A DNA stretch of 6,363 nucleotides from an uncultured Collinsella sp. (GCA_900761995.1 CAAFEY010000088.1:1-6363), one strand, 5' to 3'. Counted from the stretch's first letter, positions 1-5,660 are shown. Translations and numbers: made by a program. The notes: a model not told the origin generated them from the sequence alone.

Positions 1-19
1 ATCACCATTTAGCAGGGCT

Positions 20-39
20 TTTGTTGATGGGTCAACAAA
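20..39. repeat. Inverted repeat, operator-like
   Basis: TTTGTTGA and TCAACAAA form perfect 8-bp arms around a 4-base centre (TGGG). The arms are AT-rich and no T-run follows, so it resembles a protein-binding dyad more than a terminator. A shorter dyad with the same TCAA/TTGA core, GTCAA-A-TTGAC, lies at 97-107 and overlaps the TTGACA box. The binding protein is unknown. Confidence 0.4.
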
Positions 40-102
40 GAATAGAGGTGTTTACCAAATTAAAAGACCACGTAAATAGGCATTTAGCAGCAGAGCGTCA
101 AA

Positions 103-131
103 TTGACAATCCCTTACCGTTCAAGTACGTT
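103..131 (+). promoter_or_regulatory. Candidate sigma-70-type promoter (distal)
   Basis: A perfect TTGACA box at 103-108 is followed after 17 bases by TACGTT (126-131), a poor -10 match (3 of 6). The -35 box sits inside the small dyad GTCAA-A-TTGAC (97-107), so a repressor there would block it. The weak -10 keeps confidence low. The TTGCCA/TAAACT pair at 175-204 is the competing candidate. Confidence 0.3.
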
Positions 132-155
132 CACCCCCGATTTCCTACCGTTCAC
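115..155 (+). repeat. Direct repeats of TACCGTTCA
   Basis: TACCGTTCA occurs at 115-123 and 146-154, and a one-base-shorter variant, TACGTTCA, at 126-133. Start-to-start spacings are 11 and 20 bp, giving 31 bp overall, close to whole helical turns. The core CGTTCA recurs at 217-222. This is the arrangement expected of multiple sites for one DNA-binding protein on one face of the helix. Which protein, and whether it activates or represses, is unknown. Confidence 0.4.
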
Positions 156-174
156 CGGACTACAGACGGCAAAA

Positions 175-204
175 TTGCCACAAATTAGACGTTCCGTGTA
201 AACT
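175..204 (+). promoter_or_regulatory. Candidate promoter of the PTS EIIBC gene (proximal)
   Basis: TTGCCA (175-180, 5 of 6 to TTGACA) and TAAACT (199-204, 4 of 6 to TATAAT) are separated by 18 bases. Initiation would fall near 211, exactly where the GTAAAC dyads begin, so a repressor bound there would block transcription. The -10 box overlaps the first GTAAAC copy (198-203). Assigned by eye, so moderate to low confidence. Confidence 0.4.
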
Positions 205-239
205 AAAGCCCGTAAACGTTCAGTAAACACATTGTTTAC
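198..239. promoter_or_regulatory. Cluster of GTAAAC operator-like sites
   Basis: GTAAAC occurs at 198-203, 212-217 and 223-228, and in inverted form (GTTTAC) at 234-239. The last two form a dyad, GTAAACA-CAT-TGTTTAC (223-239), with perfect 7-bp arms. The copy at 212-217 continues into GTAAACGTTCA (212-222), which has the central CG and AACGTT core typical of LacI/CcpA-family operators but departs from the cre consensus at its ends. A further GTTTAC lies at 50-55. The position just downstream of the proximal -10 suggests repression of the PTS gene; the regulator is not encoded in this window as far as can be seen. Confidence 0.45.
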
Positions 240-254
240 GACAGCGTATCCAAG

Positions 255-290
255 GGTTCGGTGGCCGTAAGGGGTTATAGTCGCCGAGCC
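255..290 (+). promoter_or_regulatory. 5' leader hairpin 1 of the PTS gene
   Basis: Bases 255-265 can pair with 280-290 to give an 11-bp stem (eight Watson-Crick and three G-U pairs) with a 14-base loop. No U-tract follows, so it is not a simple terminator. It forms a tandem with the hairpin at 297-322 directly before the ribosome binding site. No known riboswitch or antiterminator target sequence was recognised. Confidence 0.35.
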
Positions 291-296
291 AAAGGC

Positions 297-322
297 GTGC
301 CTACGCCCAAACGAGTAGGCAC
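297..322 (+). promoter_or_regulatory. 5' leader hairpin 2 next to the PTS ribosome binding site
   Basis: GTGCCTAC (297-304) and GTAGGCAC (315-322) are perfect 8-bp arms around a 10-base loop. The stem ends 12 bases before the GGAGG core of the ribosome binding site. It does not cover the Shine-Dalgarno sequence, so it could protect the mRNA end, tune translation or bind a protein. As DNA it could equally be an operator. Confidence 0.4.
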
Positions 323-332
323 ACGATGATAT

Positions 333-341
333 GGGGAGGGG
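333..341 (+). promoter_or_regulatory. Ribosome binding site fixing the EIIBC start at 346
   Basis: GGGGAGGGG runs from 333 to 341, with the GGAGG core at 335-339 and a 6-base gap to the ATG at 346. An in-frame ATG at 331 would place this sequence inside the coding region and has no Shine-Dalgarno of its own, so 346 is the better start. Confidence 0.8.
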
Positions 342-345
342 TCCC

Positions 346-1773
346 ATGGCAGTAGATAACAAGCAGATTGCCACCGATGTCCTCGAGCTCGTGGGCGGTG
401 CGGAGAATGTTTCCGTCGCCACCAACTGCATGACGCGTCTGCGCCTGACGCTCAAGGACAACAACAAGGCCGACGTGGAGAAGATCAAGAAGGTCAAGGG
501 TGTTCTGGGTTGCCAGTTCGCCGGCAGCCAGCTCCAGGTCATCATCGGCCAGAACGTGCCCAAGGTGCTCGCCGAGTTCGTCGCCATGTCCGGCGTCAAG
601 CAGGGTGCCGCGGTCGACGAGAACCTCGATGCTCCCAAGGAGAAGTTCGAGCTCAAGAACCTGCCGAACATCATCCTCGACTATCTGTCGGGCTCCATGA
701 CCCAGCTGATCCCGCTGCTCATGGCCGGTGGTCTGTTCCGCACCATCGCTGCGGTCCTCGGTCCCACCATGCTCGGCGTTCTCTCTGACACCGATCCGAC
801 CTACACGTTCCTCTACACCACCCTGTACGAGGCCACGTTCACCTTTATCCCCATCTACCTGGGCTATGCCGCCGCTAAGAAGCTCGGCGCCTCCCCGGTT
901 CTGGGCATGCTTCTCGGTGGCGCCCTCATGGCCCCGTCCGTCGTGAGTGTCGCGACCCAGGATGGCGGCGGAATCATCTCCGTCTACGGCATTCAGATCG
1001 CCGCAGCCAACTATCAGCAGTCCGTCCTGCCGATCATCCTTTCGGTGCCCGTCCTCTACTTCGTCGAGAAGTTCTTTAAGAAGGTCATGCCCGACGTGCT
1101 CTCCACGGTCTTCACGCCGTTCTGCACCATGATCGTTACCATCCCCATCGCCTTCATCGTCCTCGCCCCGCTCGGCAACGAGATCGGCAGCCTCATCGCC
1201 AATGCCCTCTTTGGTCTCGCTGACATGGGTGGCGTCGGTATCCTGATCGTCATGGCCGTCCTCGGCGCCTTCTGGCAGCTCTTCGTGGTCTGCGGCATGC
1301 ACATGCCCGTCATCCTGCTCGCTCAGGTTCAGATCATCGCCGCCGGCTACGATCCCTTCGTCTTCGTTTCCACCAACTGCGCTATGGCCGCTGTCTGGGG
1401 CTGCGCCTTCGGTGCCTTCCTCAAGATGAAGAACCCCGACGAGAAGGGTCTCGCCCTGGGCTACGTCATCTCCGCCATCGCCGGCGGCGTCACCGAGCCC
1501 GCACTCTTCGGTATCCTCATGCGCTTCCGTCGCACCATGTTCGGTATGTTCATCGGTGGCGCCATCGGCGCTGTGTTCTCCGGCCTCATGGGCGTTACCT
1601 ATTACCTCGCTGGCGGTGCCTCCAACTTCCTGGTCTTCACCAACTACCTGCAGGGTGGCCAGATGAACACCGTCTGGGCTATCGTCGGTATGGCAATCTC
1701 CTTTGTCATCGCCGCTGCCGTCGTCTTCGTCGCCGGCTTCTCCAAGGAGGAGCTCGCCGAGATGGAGGCCTAA
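346..1773 (+). CDS. PTS transporter subunit EIIBC, glucose/glucoside family, no EIIA domain
   Basis: This 475-residue inner-membrane permease should import a sugar or glycoside and phosphorylate it in transit. Residues 1-80 or so form an EIIB domain. Cys28 in TNCMTRLRL is the expected phosphocysteine (compare the HCATRLRL-type motif of the family). A hydrophilic linker (about 85-105) leads into EIIC (about 108-460), which is highly hydrophobic with many membrane segments and carries the family signature GGVTEPALFG at 380-389, including Glu384. Cys-Gly-Met-His at 316-319 lies in the stretch where relatives carry a conserved His. The chain ends after a short acidic tail with no EIIA domain, so a separate EIIA must phosphorylate Cys28. 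The start at 346 is set by the GGAGG ribosome binding site. A terminator follows at once, so the gene may be transcribed alone. Family call is firm; substrate (glucoside, sucrose, trehalose, MurNAc or other) cannot be assigned. Confidence 0.93.
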   Translation: MAVDNKQIATDVLELVGGAENVSVATNCMTRLRLTLKDNNKADVEKIKKVKGVLGCQFAGSQLQVIIGQNVPKVLAEFVAMSGVKQGAAVDENLDAPKEKFELKNLPNIILDYLSGSMTQLIPLLMAGGLFRTIAAVLGPTMLGVLSDTDPTYTFLYTTLYEATFTFIPIYLGYAAAKKLGASPVLGMLLGGALMAPSVVSVATQDGGGIISVYGIQIAAANYQQSVLPIILSVPVLYFVEKFFKKVMPDVLSTVFTPFCTMIVTIPIAFIVLAPLGNEIGSLIANALFGLADMGGVGILIVMAVLGAFWQLFVVCGMHMPVILLAQVQIIAAGYDPFVFVSTNCAMAAVWGCAFGAFLKMKNPDEKGLALGYVISAIAGGVTEPALFGILMRFRRTMFGMFIGGAIGAVFSGLMGVTYYLAGGASNFLVFTNYLQGGQMNTVWAIVGMAISFVIAAAVVFVAGFSKEELAEMEA

Positions 1774-1813
1774 GGCCAAGCCATTCGGTCGCATACGACC
1801 TTACCTACACGAC

Positions 1814-1851
1814 AGGGCCCCGTCAGGCGCAAGCCCGGCGGGGCCCTTCTT
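1814..1851 (+). terminator. Rho-independent terminator after the EIIBC gene
   Basis: AGGGCCCCG (1814-1822) pairs with CGGGGCCCT (1839-1847). Inside it, GGC (1826-1828) and GCC (1833-1835) can close a GCAA tetraloop, extending the structure. A short T-rich tail (TTCTT) follows. It lies 40 bases after the stop codon and separates the PTS gene from the hydrolase gene, though read-through is possible because the T-tract is short and interrupted. Confidence 0.75.
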
Positions 1852-1911
1852 GCAAGGTAGGCTGGAGTGGGCGAGTGGTGCCCGCCTGCCGGGGCTTGCT
1901 AAACGACGGGG

Positions 1912-1940
1912 GCTTTCGCACCAGGGGTTACCGCGAAAGC
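1912..1940 (+). promoter_or_regulatory. Inverted repeat in the leader of the DUF4038 hydrolase gene
   Basis: GCTTTCGC (1912-1919) and GCGAAAGC (1933-1940) are perfect 8-bp arms around a 13-base loop, ending 44 bases before the start codon. No T-tract follows, so it is either an operator-type dyad or a leader hairpin. No good -35/-10 pair was found between the upstream terminator and the gene, so the promoter here remains unassigned. Confidence 0.4.
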
Positions 1941-1971
1941 TTCTGCCGGTTCGCAATTCCTTTATCGAGCG

Positions 1972-1977
1972 AAAGGA
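1972..1977 (+). promoter_or_regulatory. Ribosome binding site deciding the DUF4038 hydrolase start
   Basis: AAAGGA at 1972-1977 is only 1 base from the ATG at 1979 but 7 bases from the ATG at 1985. Normal spacing therefore favours 1985 and a protein beginning MSLGKL. The two choices differ by two residues. Confidence 0.65.
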
Positions 1978-1984
1978 CATGCAG

Positions 1985-3298
1985 ATGAGTTTGGGAAAAC
2001 TGACCGTTAACGGTCGTAGGGATGGCTTTTTGTGCGAGGGCAAGCCGTTCTTTTGGTTTGCCGATACGTGCTGGAGCGCATTTACCAGTATTGCCGAGGC
2101 CGACTGGGACTACTATCTGACCCGCCGCGCCGAGCAGGGCATGAACGTGCTGCAGATCAACACGTTGCCGCAGTGGGATCGCTGCTGCCCCGATCTGGGC
2201 ATTTGGCCCTATGCCAGCGAGGATGGCGTGCACTTTGATTGGTCCCAGCCCAACCAGACATACTGGGACCGCGCTGCTGCCATGTGCCGCGCTGCCGTCG
2301 AGCACGGCATTCGTCCGGCGCTCGTGCTCATGTGGTGCAACTATGTGCCCGGTACCTGGGGCGCTAAGATTGCCGAGCGTTGCGGTGCCGAGGTTATGCC
2401 GCGCGAGGAGGTTCGCGCCCACGTTGCCCGCGTCGTCGAGAACCTGGGCGAGTTCGATCCCGTCTATGTGGTGACGGGCGATACCGATTTTGCCGGCGAC
2501 GAGGCGATTGCCTATTACGAGGATGCGCTCGACGAGGTTGCGAAGCGCGCGCCCGAGGCCCTGCGCACCATGCATATCAATCGCGGCAACCGCACCATTC
2601 CCGCGCAGTATCTGGACCGCCTGGACTTCTATATGTTCCAGCCCGGCCACAACTACGAGGGCCGGCCCGAGGCTTGGCGCCTGCCGCAGGACTTTATCGC
2701 CAACTACCCCAAAAAGCCGATGGTCAACTCCGAACCCTGCTACGAGCAGATGGGTGCCTCGCGCAACGTGTACTGGCGTTTTACCGCGCAGGACTGCCGC
2801 GCGAGCGTGTGGTCGTCGATCCTTGCCGGCGCCAGCGCGGGCGTGACCTACGGCGCCCACGGCGTTTGGAATTGGCAGACGTCGCGCAGCCAGGGCTCGG
2901 TCCTGGGCGAGGGCTTTGACATGCCGTTCCGCTGGCAGGAGTGTCTGCAGTTTGCGGGCGTGTGGGATTTTGCCGCCATCGAGCACGTGCTTGCCGGCCT
3001 GGGTGCCACGGCTAGCGACGACGCCCTTGCCGTCATCCCTGCGCAGGAACTACTCGACGACGCGCGCGAGGCCATCCGTGTGGCGCGTATTGGCGAGCGT
3101 GTCGTCACCTATCTGCCGCGCACCACGGCGCTTACGTTTAAGCTCGATAGTGCGCGCGGCTGGTCGGCGACGGTCCTCGACATGGAGGACAAGCGCATCG
3201 CAAAGCTGCCCGTCCGTGACAACGGTGACGGCACCGTGCGCGTGGCGCAGCATCCCTTTGAGCACGACGCTCTGCTCGTGGTTTCGCCGGCGCATTAA
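1985..3298 (+). CDS. DUF4038-family glycoside hydrolase (GH140/apiosidase-like) with C-terminal PF12904-type domain
   Basis: This 437-residue protein is probably a cytoplasmic glycosidase: no signal peptide or membrane segment is visible. It opens with a short beta lead and the DUF4038 signature GKPFFWFADTCW (19-30, Asp27), followed by a (beta/alpha)8-type catalytic region to about residue 330. Asp166 in VVTGDTDF and Glu250 in VNSEPCYE fall at beta-strand ends where GH140 enzymes have their catalytic Asp and Glu; this is alignment from memory. YGAHGVWNW (289-297) is another family-like aromatic motif. Residues about 348-437 (VARIGERVVTYLPR onward) resemble the PF12904 'putative collagen-binding' beta domain common at the C-terminus of DUF4038 proteins. 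It follows the PTS permease after a terminator, so it may act on the imported, possibly phosphorylated, sugar. Fold family is confident; substrate is unknown, and apiosidase activity is only one option. Confidence 0.85.
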   Translation: MSLGKLTVNGRRDGFLCEGKPFFWFADTCWSAFTSIAEADWDYYLTRRAEQGMNVLQINTLPQWDRCCPDLGIWPYASEDGVHFDWSQPNQTYWDRAAAMCRAAVEHGIRPALVLMWCNYVPGTWGAKIAERCGAEVMPREEVRAHVARVVENLGEFDPVYVVTGDTDFAGDEAIAYYEDALDEVAKRAPEALRTMHINRGNRTIPAQYLDRLDFYMFQPGHNYEGRPEAWRLPQDFIANYPKKPMVNSEPCYEQMGASRNVYWRFTAQDCRASVWSSILAGASAGVTYGAHGVWNWQTSRSQGSVLGEGFDMPFRWQECLQFAGVWDFAAIEHVLAGLGATASDDALAVIPAQELLDDAREAIRVARIGERVVTYLPRTTALTFKLDSARGWSATVLDMEDKRIAKLPVRDNGDGTVRVAQHPFEHDALLVVSPAH

Positions 3299-3320
3299 GG
3301 AAAACGGAATAACGCAAGAG

Positions 3321-3351
3321 AAAAGGCCCGGGTGGTAGCCCGGGCCTTTTT
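3321..3351. terminator. Bidirectional Rho-independent terminator between convergent genes
   Basis: GGCCCGGG (3325-3332) and CCCGGGCC (3339-3346) form a perfect 8-bp GC stem with a 6-base loop. It is flanked by AAAA (3321-3324) and TTTTT (3347-3351), so it has a T-tract on both strands. It ends the hydrolase gene on + (27 bases after its stop) and the tetR-type gene on - (51 bases after its stop). Confidence 0.9.
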
Positions 3352-3401
3352 ATATCAACACAGCCGTTGCGGTTGGTGATGGCGATTGCGTACTGCCGCT
3401 T

Positions 3402-4043
3402 TTAACGGTAGCCCTCCCAGAGGGGAAGGGGAAAGAGGATGTCCTCAAACTTGGACCACTCGGCGGGATAGTCGATCTCGTCGGGTCGCGCCACCCAACG
3501 GCCTTCCAATCCATACATCGCCGCCAACGCGCATGAGATGGCTTCGGTGGCATCGATTCCCTCGGGAACGCTCCAGTTAACATTGGGCTCGGGCTCGATA
3601 ACACCGCGCGAGCGGTCGTTGAAATACTCGTGCAGGGGGCTCTCCGTGCTCATGGCCTCGGTATTGAGCATCTGGAAGAGCATGACGAGCTCGGGCTGAT
3701 TGTTGTTCTCCGCCACGAGCAGACGGCAGTATTCGGGAATCTTGGGGCTCTGGCCCTCAAATGCCCCGCCAGGATGAAAAAGGGAGAGATAGTCGTCTGA
3801 GGTTGAGCTGCGATCGTAATAGCGACGGATCACCTCGACCAAAAGCCCGTGTTTGCTGCCCACGTAGTGCAGCACGCCCGCCTGGGTGATGCCCACCTCG
3901 TCGGCTACCGCCTGGAGTGACATGCCGTTAAAGCCGCGCGCGTTGATAAGCCGCACGGCCGCCGAGACAATCTGGTCAAGGCGTTCCTGTGCCGCAGCGC
4001 TGCGTTTCTTTGCCGCGGGTGTGGGAGTTTTCTGAGTGTCCAT
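3402..4043 (-). CDS. TetR/AcrR-family transcriptional regulator
   Basis: This is a 213-residue one-component regulator of normal length for the family. The basic N-terminus (KKRSAAAQERLDQIV) leads into a TetR_N helix-turn-helix: residues about 20-76, with MSLQAVADEVGITQAGVLHYVGSK (41-64) covering the recognition helices. The C-terminal part (about 80-213) is the divergent ligand-binding and dimer region, in which no effector can be recognised. The start at 4043 is the only reasonable ATG, but the upstream Shine-Dalgarno (AAGG about 13 bases away) is weak. The gene is divergent from the MFS transporter gene. The 18-bp palindromes between them have the size expected of TetR operators, so it probably represses itself and the transporter unit until a ligand, perhaps the imported sugar or a breakdown product, binds. 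Regulation is inferred from position only. Confidence 0.92.
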   Translation of the reverse strand: MDTQKTPTPAAKKRSAAAQERLDQIVSAAVRLINARGFNGMSLQAVADEVGITQAGVLHYVGSKHGLLVEVIRRYYDRSSTSDDYLSLFHPGGAFEGQSPKIPEYCRLLVAENNNQPELVMLFQMLNTEAMSTESPLHEYFNDRSRGVIEPEPNVNWSVPEGIDATEAISCALAAMYGLEGRWVARPDEIDYPAEWSKFEDILFPLPLWEGYR

Positions 4044-4162
4044 ATAAATCGCGCTGCCTTATTTAGGGCGGCTCGAGTATTGCCGCCAAATGCCTTTTGT
4101 ATACCCCATAGCTTACCTCAGCCGTTCAGCGGCTCAAAACAACCGTTTACCGCTCTTATTGG

Positions 4163-4180
4163 TTACTGAGTACTTAGTAA
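4163..4180. promoter_or_regulatory. Operator O1, 18-bp imperfect palindrome
   Basis: TTACTGAGTACTTAGTAA is an 18-bp dyad with one mismatched pair (4168/4175). It matches the second dyad at 4204-4221 in the shared pattern TTACTnAnTAnTnAGTAA. Centre-to-centre distance is 41 bp, about four helical turns, so two bound dimers would lie on the same DNA face. It is the likely binding site of the adjacent TetR-family protein. Confidence 0.7.
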
Positions 4181-4183
4181 GCA

Positions 4184-4190
4184 TACTATA
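4184..4190. promoter_or_regulatory. Candidate overlapping divergent -10 elements
   Basis: TACTATA lies between the two operators. On + it offers TACTAT (4184-4189) as a -10 for the MFS gene. On - it offers TATAGT (4190-4185, 5 of 6 to consensus) as a -10 for the tetR-type gene. The matching -35 positions fall inside or at the edge of the operators and match the consensus poorly, as is common in repressor-controlled promoters. Exact start sites cannot be read by eye. Confidence 0.35.
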
Positions 4191-4203
4191 CAGGTCATGG
4201 AAG

Positions 4204-4221
4204 TTACTAACTAGTTAGTAA
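4204..4221. promoter_or_regulatory. Operator O2, 18-bp perfect palindrome
   Basis: TTACTAACTAGTTAGTAA is perfectly palindromic over 18 bp, centred on CTAG. A further AGTAAC (4221-4226) pairs with GTTACT (4203-4208), hinting at an overlapping alternative dyad. Being perfect, O2 may be the stronger of the two sites. Confidence 0.75.
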
Positions 4222-4236
4222 GTAACACCCAACAGA

Positions 4237-4271
4237 CGCTCGCGAGCGGCCGTACCCCATTCCACGGCCGC
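4237..4271 (+). promoter_or_regulatory. GC-rich palindrome and hairpin in the MFS leader
   Basis: CGCTCGCGAGCG (4237-4248) is a perfect 12-bp palindrome. It overlaps a hairpin with arms GCGGCCGT (4246-4253) and ACGGCCGC (4264-4271) and a 10-base loop. The two structures are mutually exclusive in RNA because they share 4246-4248. No T-tract follows. A structured mRNA leader is possible; function is unknown. Confidence 0.4.
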
Positions 4272-4349
4272 CGCATCCAGCGGGTTTGACCCCTTGACCC
4301 TTGGTGCACGGGCGCCCTCGCGCATTCCATCAGAGAGAGGATCTATCCC

Positions 4350-5642
4350 ATGGCAAATCAAACCGCCGCAGCGATTGACGAGAACGCCATCGCCCCCGAC
4401 ACCGGAAAGCCCATGACCAAAACCGAGACATGGCGCTTTATGATCGGTTTTATTATCTTTGGCGTTATGTGGATGATGTCGGGCACGATCGGCTCCAACG
4501 TCTTGTTCCCCGAGCGTTTTAACGGCCTTAATATTGGTCAGCCCGAGGCAATTCTCGCGGCGATGAACTCGGTCGGTTCAATCTTCGCCCTGTTCTCAAA
4601 TCTCGTTTTCGGCGCGCTTTCCGACCACTGCCACAGCCGCTTTGGCAAGCGCACACCGTTTATCGTTCTCGGCGGTTTTATCTGCGGCTGTGCTTTCTGG
4701 AGCACTTCGGTCGCGACCACACTTCCCATGATCGTCGCCTCCTGGTGCGTGCTGCAGATTGGCCTCAACTGCATGCTTGCCCCTGCTGTTGCCGTGCTTT
4801 CCGACCGCATTCCGCTTAACAAGCGCGGCACGCTCTCCGCATTCTATGGCGGCGGTGCAACGGCTGGCCAGTCGATTGGCACCATCATCGGTACGCAGTT
4901 CCTCTCCAACCCAGTTCCTGGCTTTATCATCGGCACGGTCTCTTGGCTGCTGACCGGCATCCTCGCCGTCATCATTTGGCCGCGCGAGAAGTCTGCCGCT
5001 CTTGACGAGGGCGAGCAGTCCGAGAAGCTCAATCTCAAGTCGCTGCTGCTCATGTTCGTTCCGCCCACCAAGAACTGCCGCGACTTTTATCTGGCGCTCT
5101 TTGGCCGCCTGCTCCTCATCTTCGGTTACTTCTGCATCAACGGATATCAGCTCTACATCCTCGAGAAGTACATCGGTCTTCCCGTGGCAGAAGCCGGCGC
5201 CGTCCTCTCCTCCATGTCCGTCGTGATCATGGTCGTGTCGCTTGTCGCCTCGCTTACCTCGGGCGCTATCTCCGACAAGATCGGCCGCCGCAAGCCCATC
5301 ATCCTCGTCGCAACGATCATGATGTGCATCGGCATCGCTCTGCCCTGGCTGCTTAAGTCCGTTATCGGCATGTACGGATTCGCGCTGCTGGCCGGACTTG
5401 GTTATGGTATTTACTCTTCCGTCGACCAGGCACTCAATGTCGATGTTCTGCCCGATAAGGAGAACGCCGGCAAGGACCTGGGCATCCTCAACATCGCCAA
5501 CACCATCGGCCAGATCCTTGGCCCCATCGTGACCTCGGCAATCGTTGTCGCCACCGGCTCCTATTTCGTGGCGTTCCCGATCTCCATCGTGCTCATCGCC
5601 GTGGGCTATGTGTTCATCATGCTTATCAAGAACGCCAAGTAA
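4350..5642 (+). CDS. MFS sugar transporter, GPH/SLC45-like
   Basis: This 430-residue inner-membrane carrier probably brings in a sugar or glycoside by cation symport. About twelve hydrophobic segments are visible, in two halves separated by a polar loop around residues 208-240 (PREKSAALDEGEQSEKL). The loop 2-3 motif GALSDHCHSRFGKRTP (88-103) has the SD...R.GkRtPF form typical of GPH/sucrose-type carriers, and GAISDKIGRRKP (305-316) is its second-half copy. Near the C-terminus, DVLPDKENAGKDLGILNIAN is familiar from actinobacterial members. The start is supported by GAGAGG nine bases upstream. The gene lies behind the twin operators, divergent from tetR, and 87 bases ahead of the DUF5060 gene, so the two probably form an operon. 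Substrate is unknown, and export rather than uptake is not excluded. Confidence 0.9.
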   Translation: MANQTAAAIDENAIAPDTGKPMTKTETWRFMIGFIIFGVMWMMSGTIGSNVLFPERFNGLNIGQPEAILAAMNSVGSIFALFSNLVFGALSDHCHSRFGKRTPFIVLGGFICGCAFWSTSVATTLPMIVASWCVLQIGLNCMLAPAVAVLSDRIPLNKRGTLSAFYGGGATAGQSIGTIIGTQFLSNPVPGFIIGTVSWLLTGILAVIIWPREKSAALDEGEQSEKLNLKSLLLMFVPPTKNCRDFYLALFGRLLLIFGYFCINGYQLYILEKYIGLPVAEAGAVLSSMSVVIMVVSLVASLTSGAISDKIGRRKPIILVATIMMCIGIALPWLLKSVIGMYGFALLAGLGYGIYSSVDQALNVDVLPDKENAGKDLGILNIANTIGQILGPIVTSAIVVATGSYFVAFPISIVLIAVGYVFIMLIKNAK

Positions 5643-5660
5643 TCCGTCGCTCTCTTTCTT

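Larger units (their letters stand above)
1..345. other. Non-coding upstream regulatory region of the PTS gene
   Basis: No convincing gene lies in these 345 bases. The first 110 or so bases are clearly more AT-rich than the coding DNA. The direct repeat CATTTAGCAG occurs at 6-15 and 81-90. The rest holds an inverted repeat (20-39), TTGACA- and TTGCCA-containing promoter candidates, repeated CGTTCA and GTAAAC hexamers, and two hairpins just before the ribosome binding site; these are listed separately. The region probably contains the complete control region of the EIIBC gene. No end of an upstream gene can be recognised. Confidence 0.7.
4044..4349. other. Divergent control region between tetR-type and MFS genes
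   Basis: This 306-base stretch has no gene. Its middle (about 4155-4226) is AT-rich and carries two related 18-bp palindromes with promoter-like sequence between them. The tetR-side leader (4044-4150) contains a small dyad, AGCCG-TTCAG-CGGCT (4120-4134), and one GTTTAC (4145-4150). The MFS-side leader (4230-4349) is GC-rich and contains a palindrome and hairpin (4237-4271), a TTGACCC direct repeat (4286-4292 and 4294-4300), and a GAGAGG ribosome binding site (4335-4340). Confidence 0.75.

Noticed and set aside
276..281. TATAGT as a -10 box for the PTS gene
   Set aside because: No -35-like sequence lies at a suitable distance, and the bases fall in the loop and 3' arm of the leader hairpin.
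331..345. Upstream in-frame ATG at 331 for the EIIBC gene
   Set aside because: Using it would put the strong GGAGG ribosome binding site inside the coding sequence, and EIIB domains normally start close to the ATG at 346.
301..1794. 497-residue open frame on the minus strand opposite the EIIBC gene
   Set aside because: It is opposite a clear EIIBC gene. The translation is Gly/Asp/Glu/His-rich low-complexity sequence, as expected from the antisense of a high-GC membrane protein, and it matches no family.
1703..1984. N-terminal extension of the DUF4038 gene back to 1703
   Set aside because: It would overlap the end of the EIIBC gene and run through a terminator hairpin. The extra translation is low-complexity and family similarity begins only after 1985.
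1928..2986. 352-residue open frame on the minus strand opposite the DUF4038 gene
   Set aside because: It is antisense to a well-supported hydrolase gene with catalytic motifs, and its translation resembles no known protein.
4286..4300. Two TTGACCC copies as -35 boxes for the MFS gene
   Set aside because: The GC-rich sequence 16-18 bases downstream has no -10-like hexamer. They are kept only as a small direct repeat.
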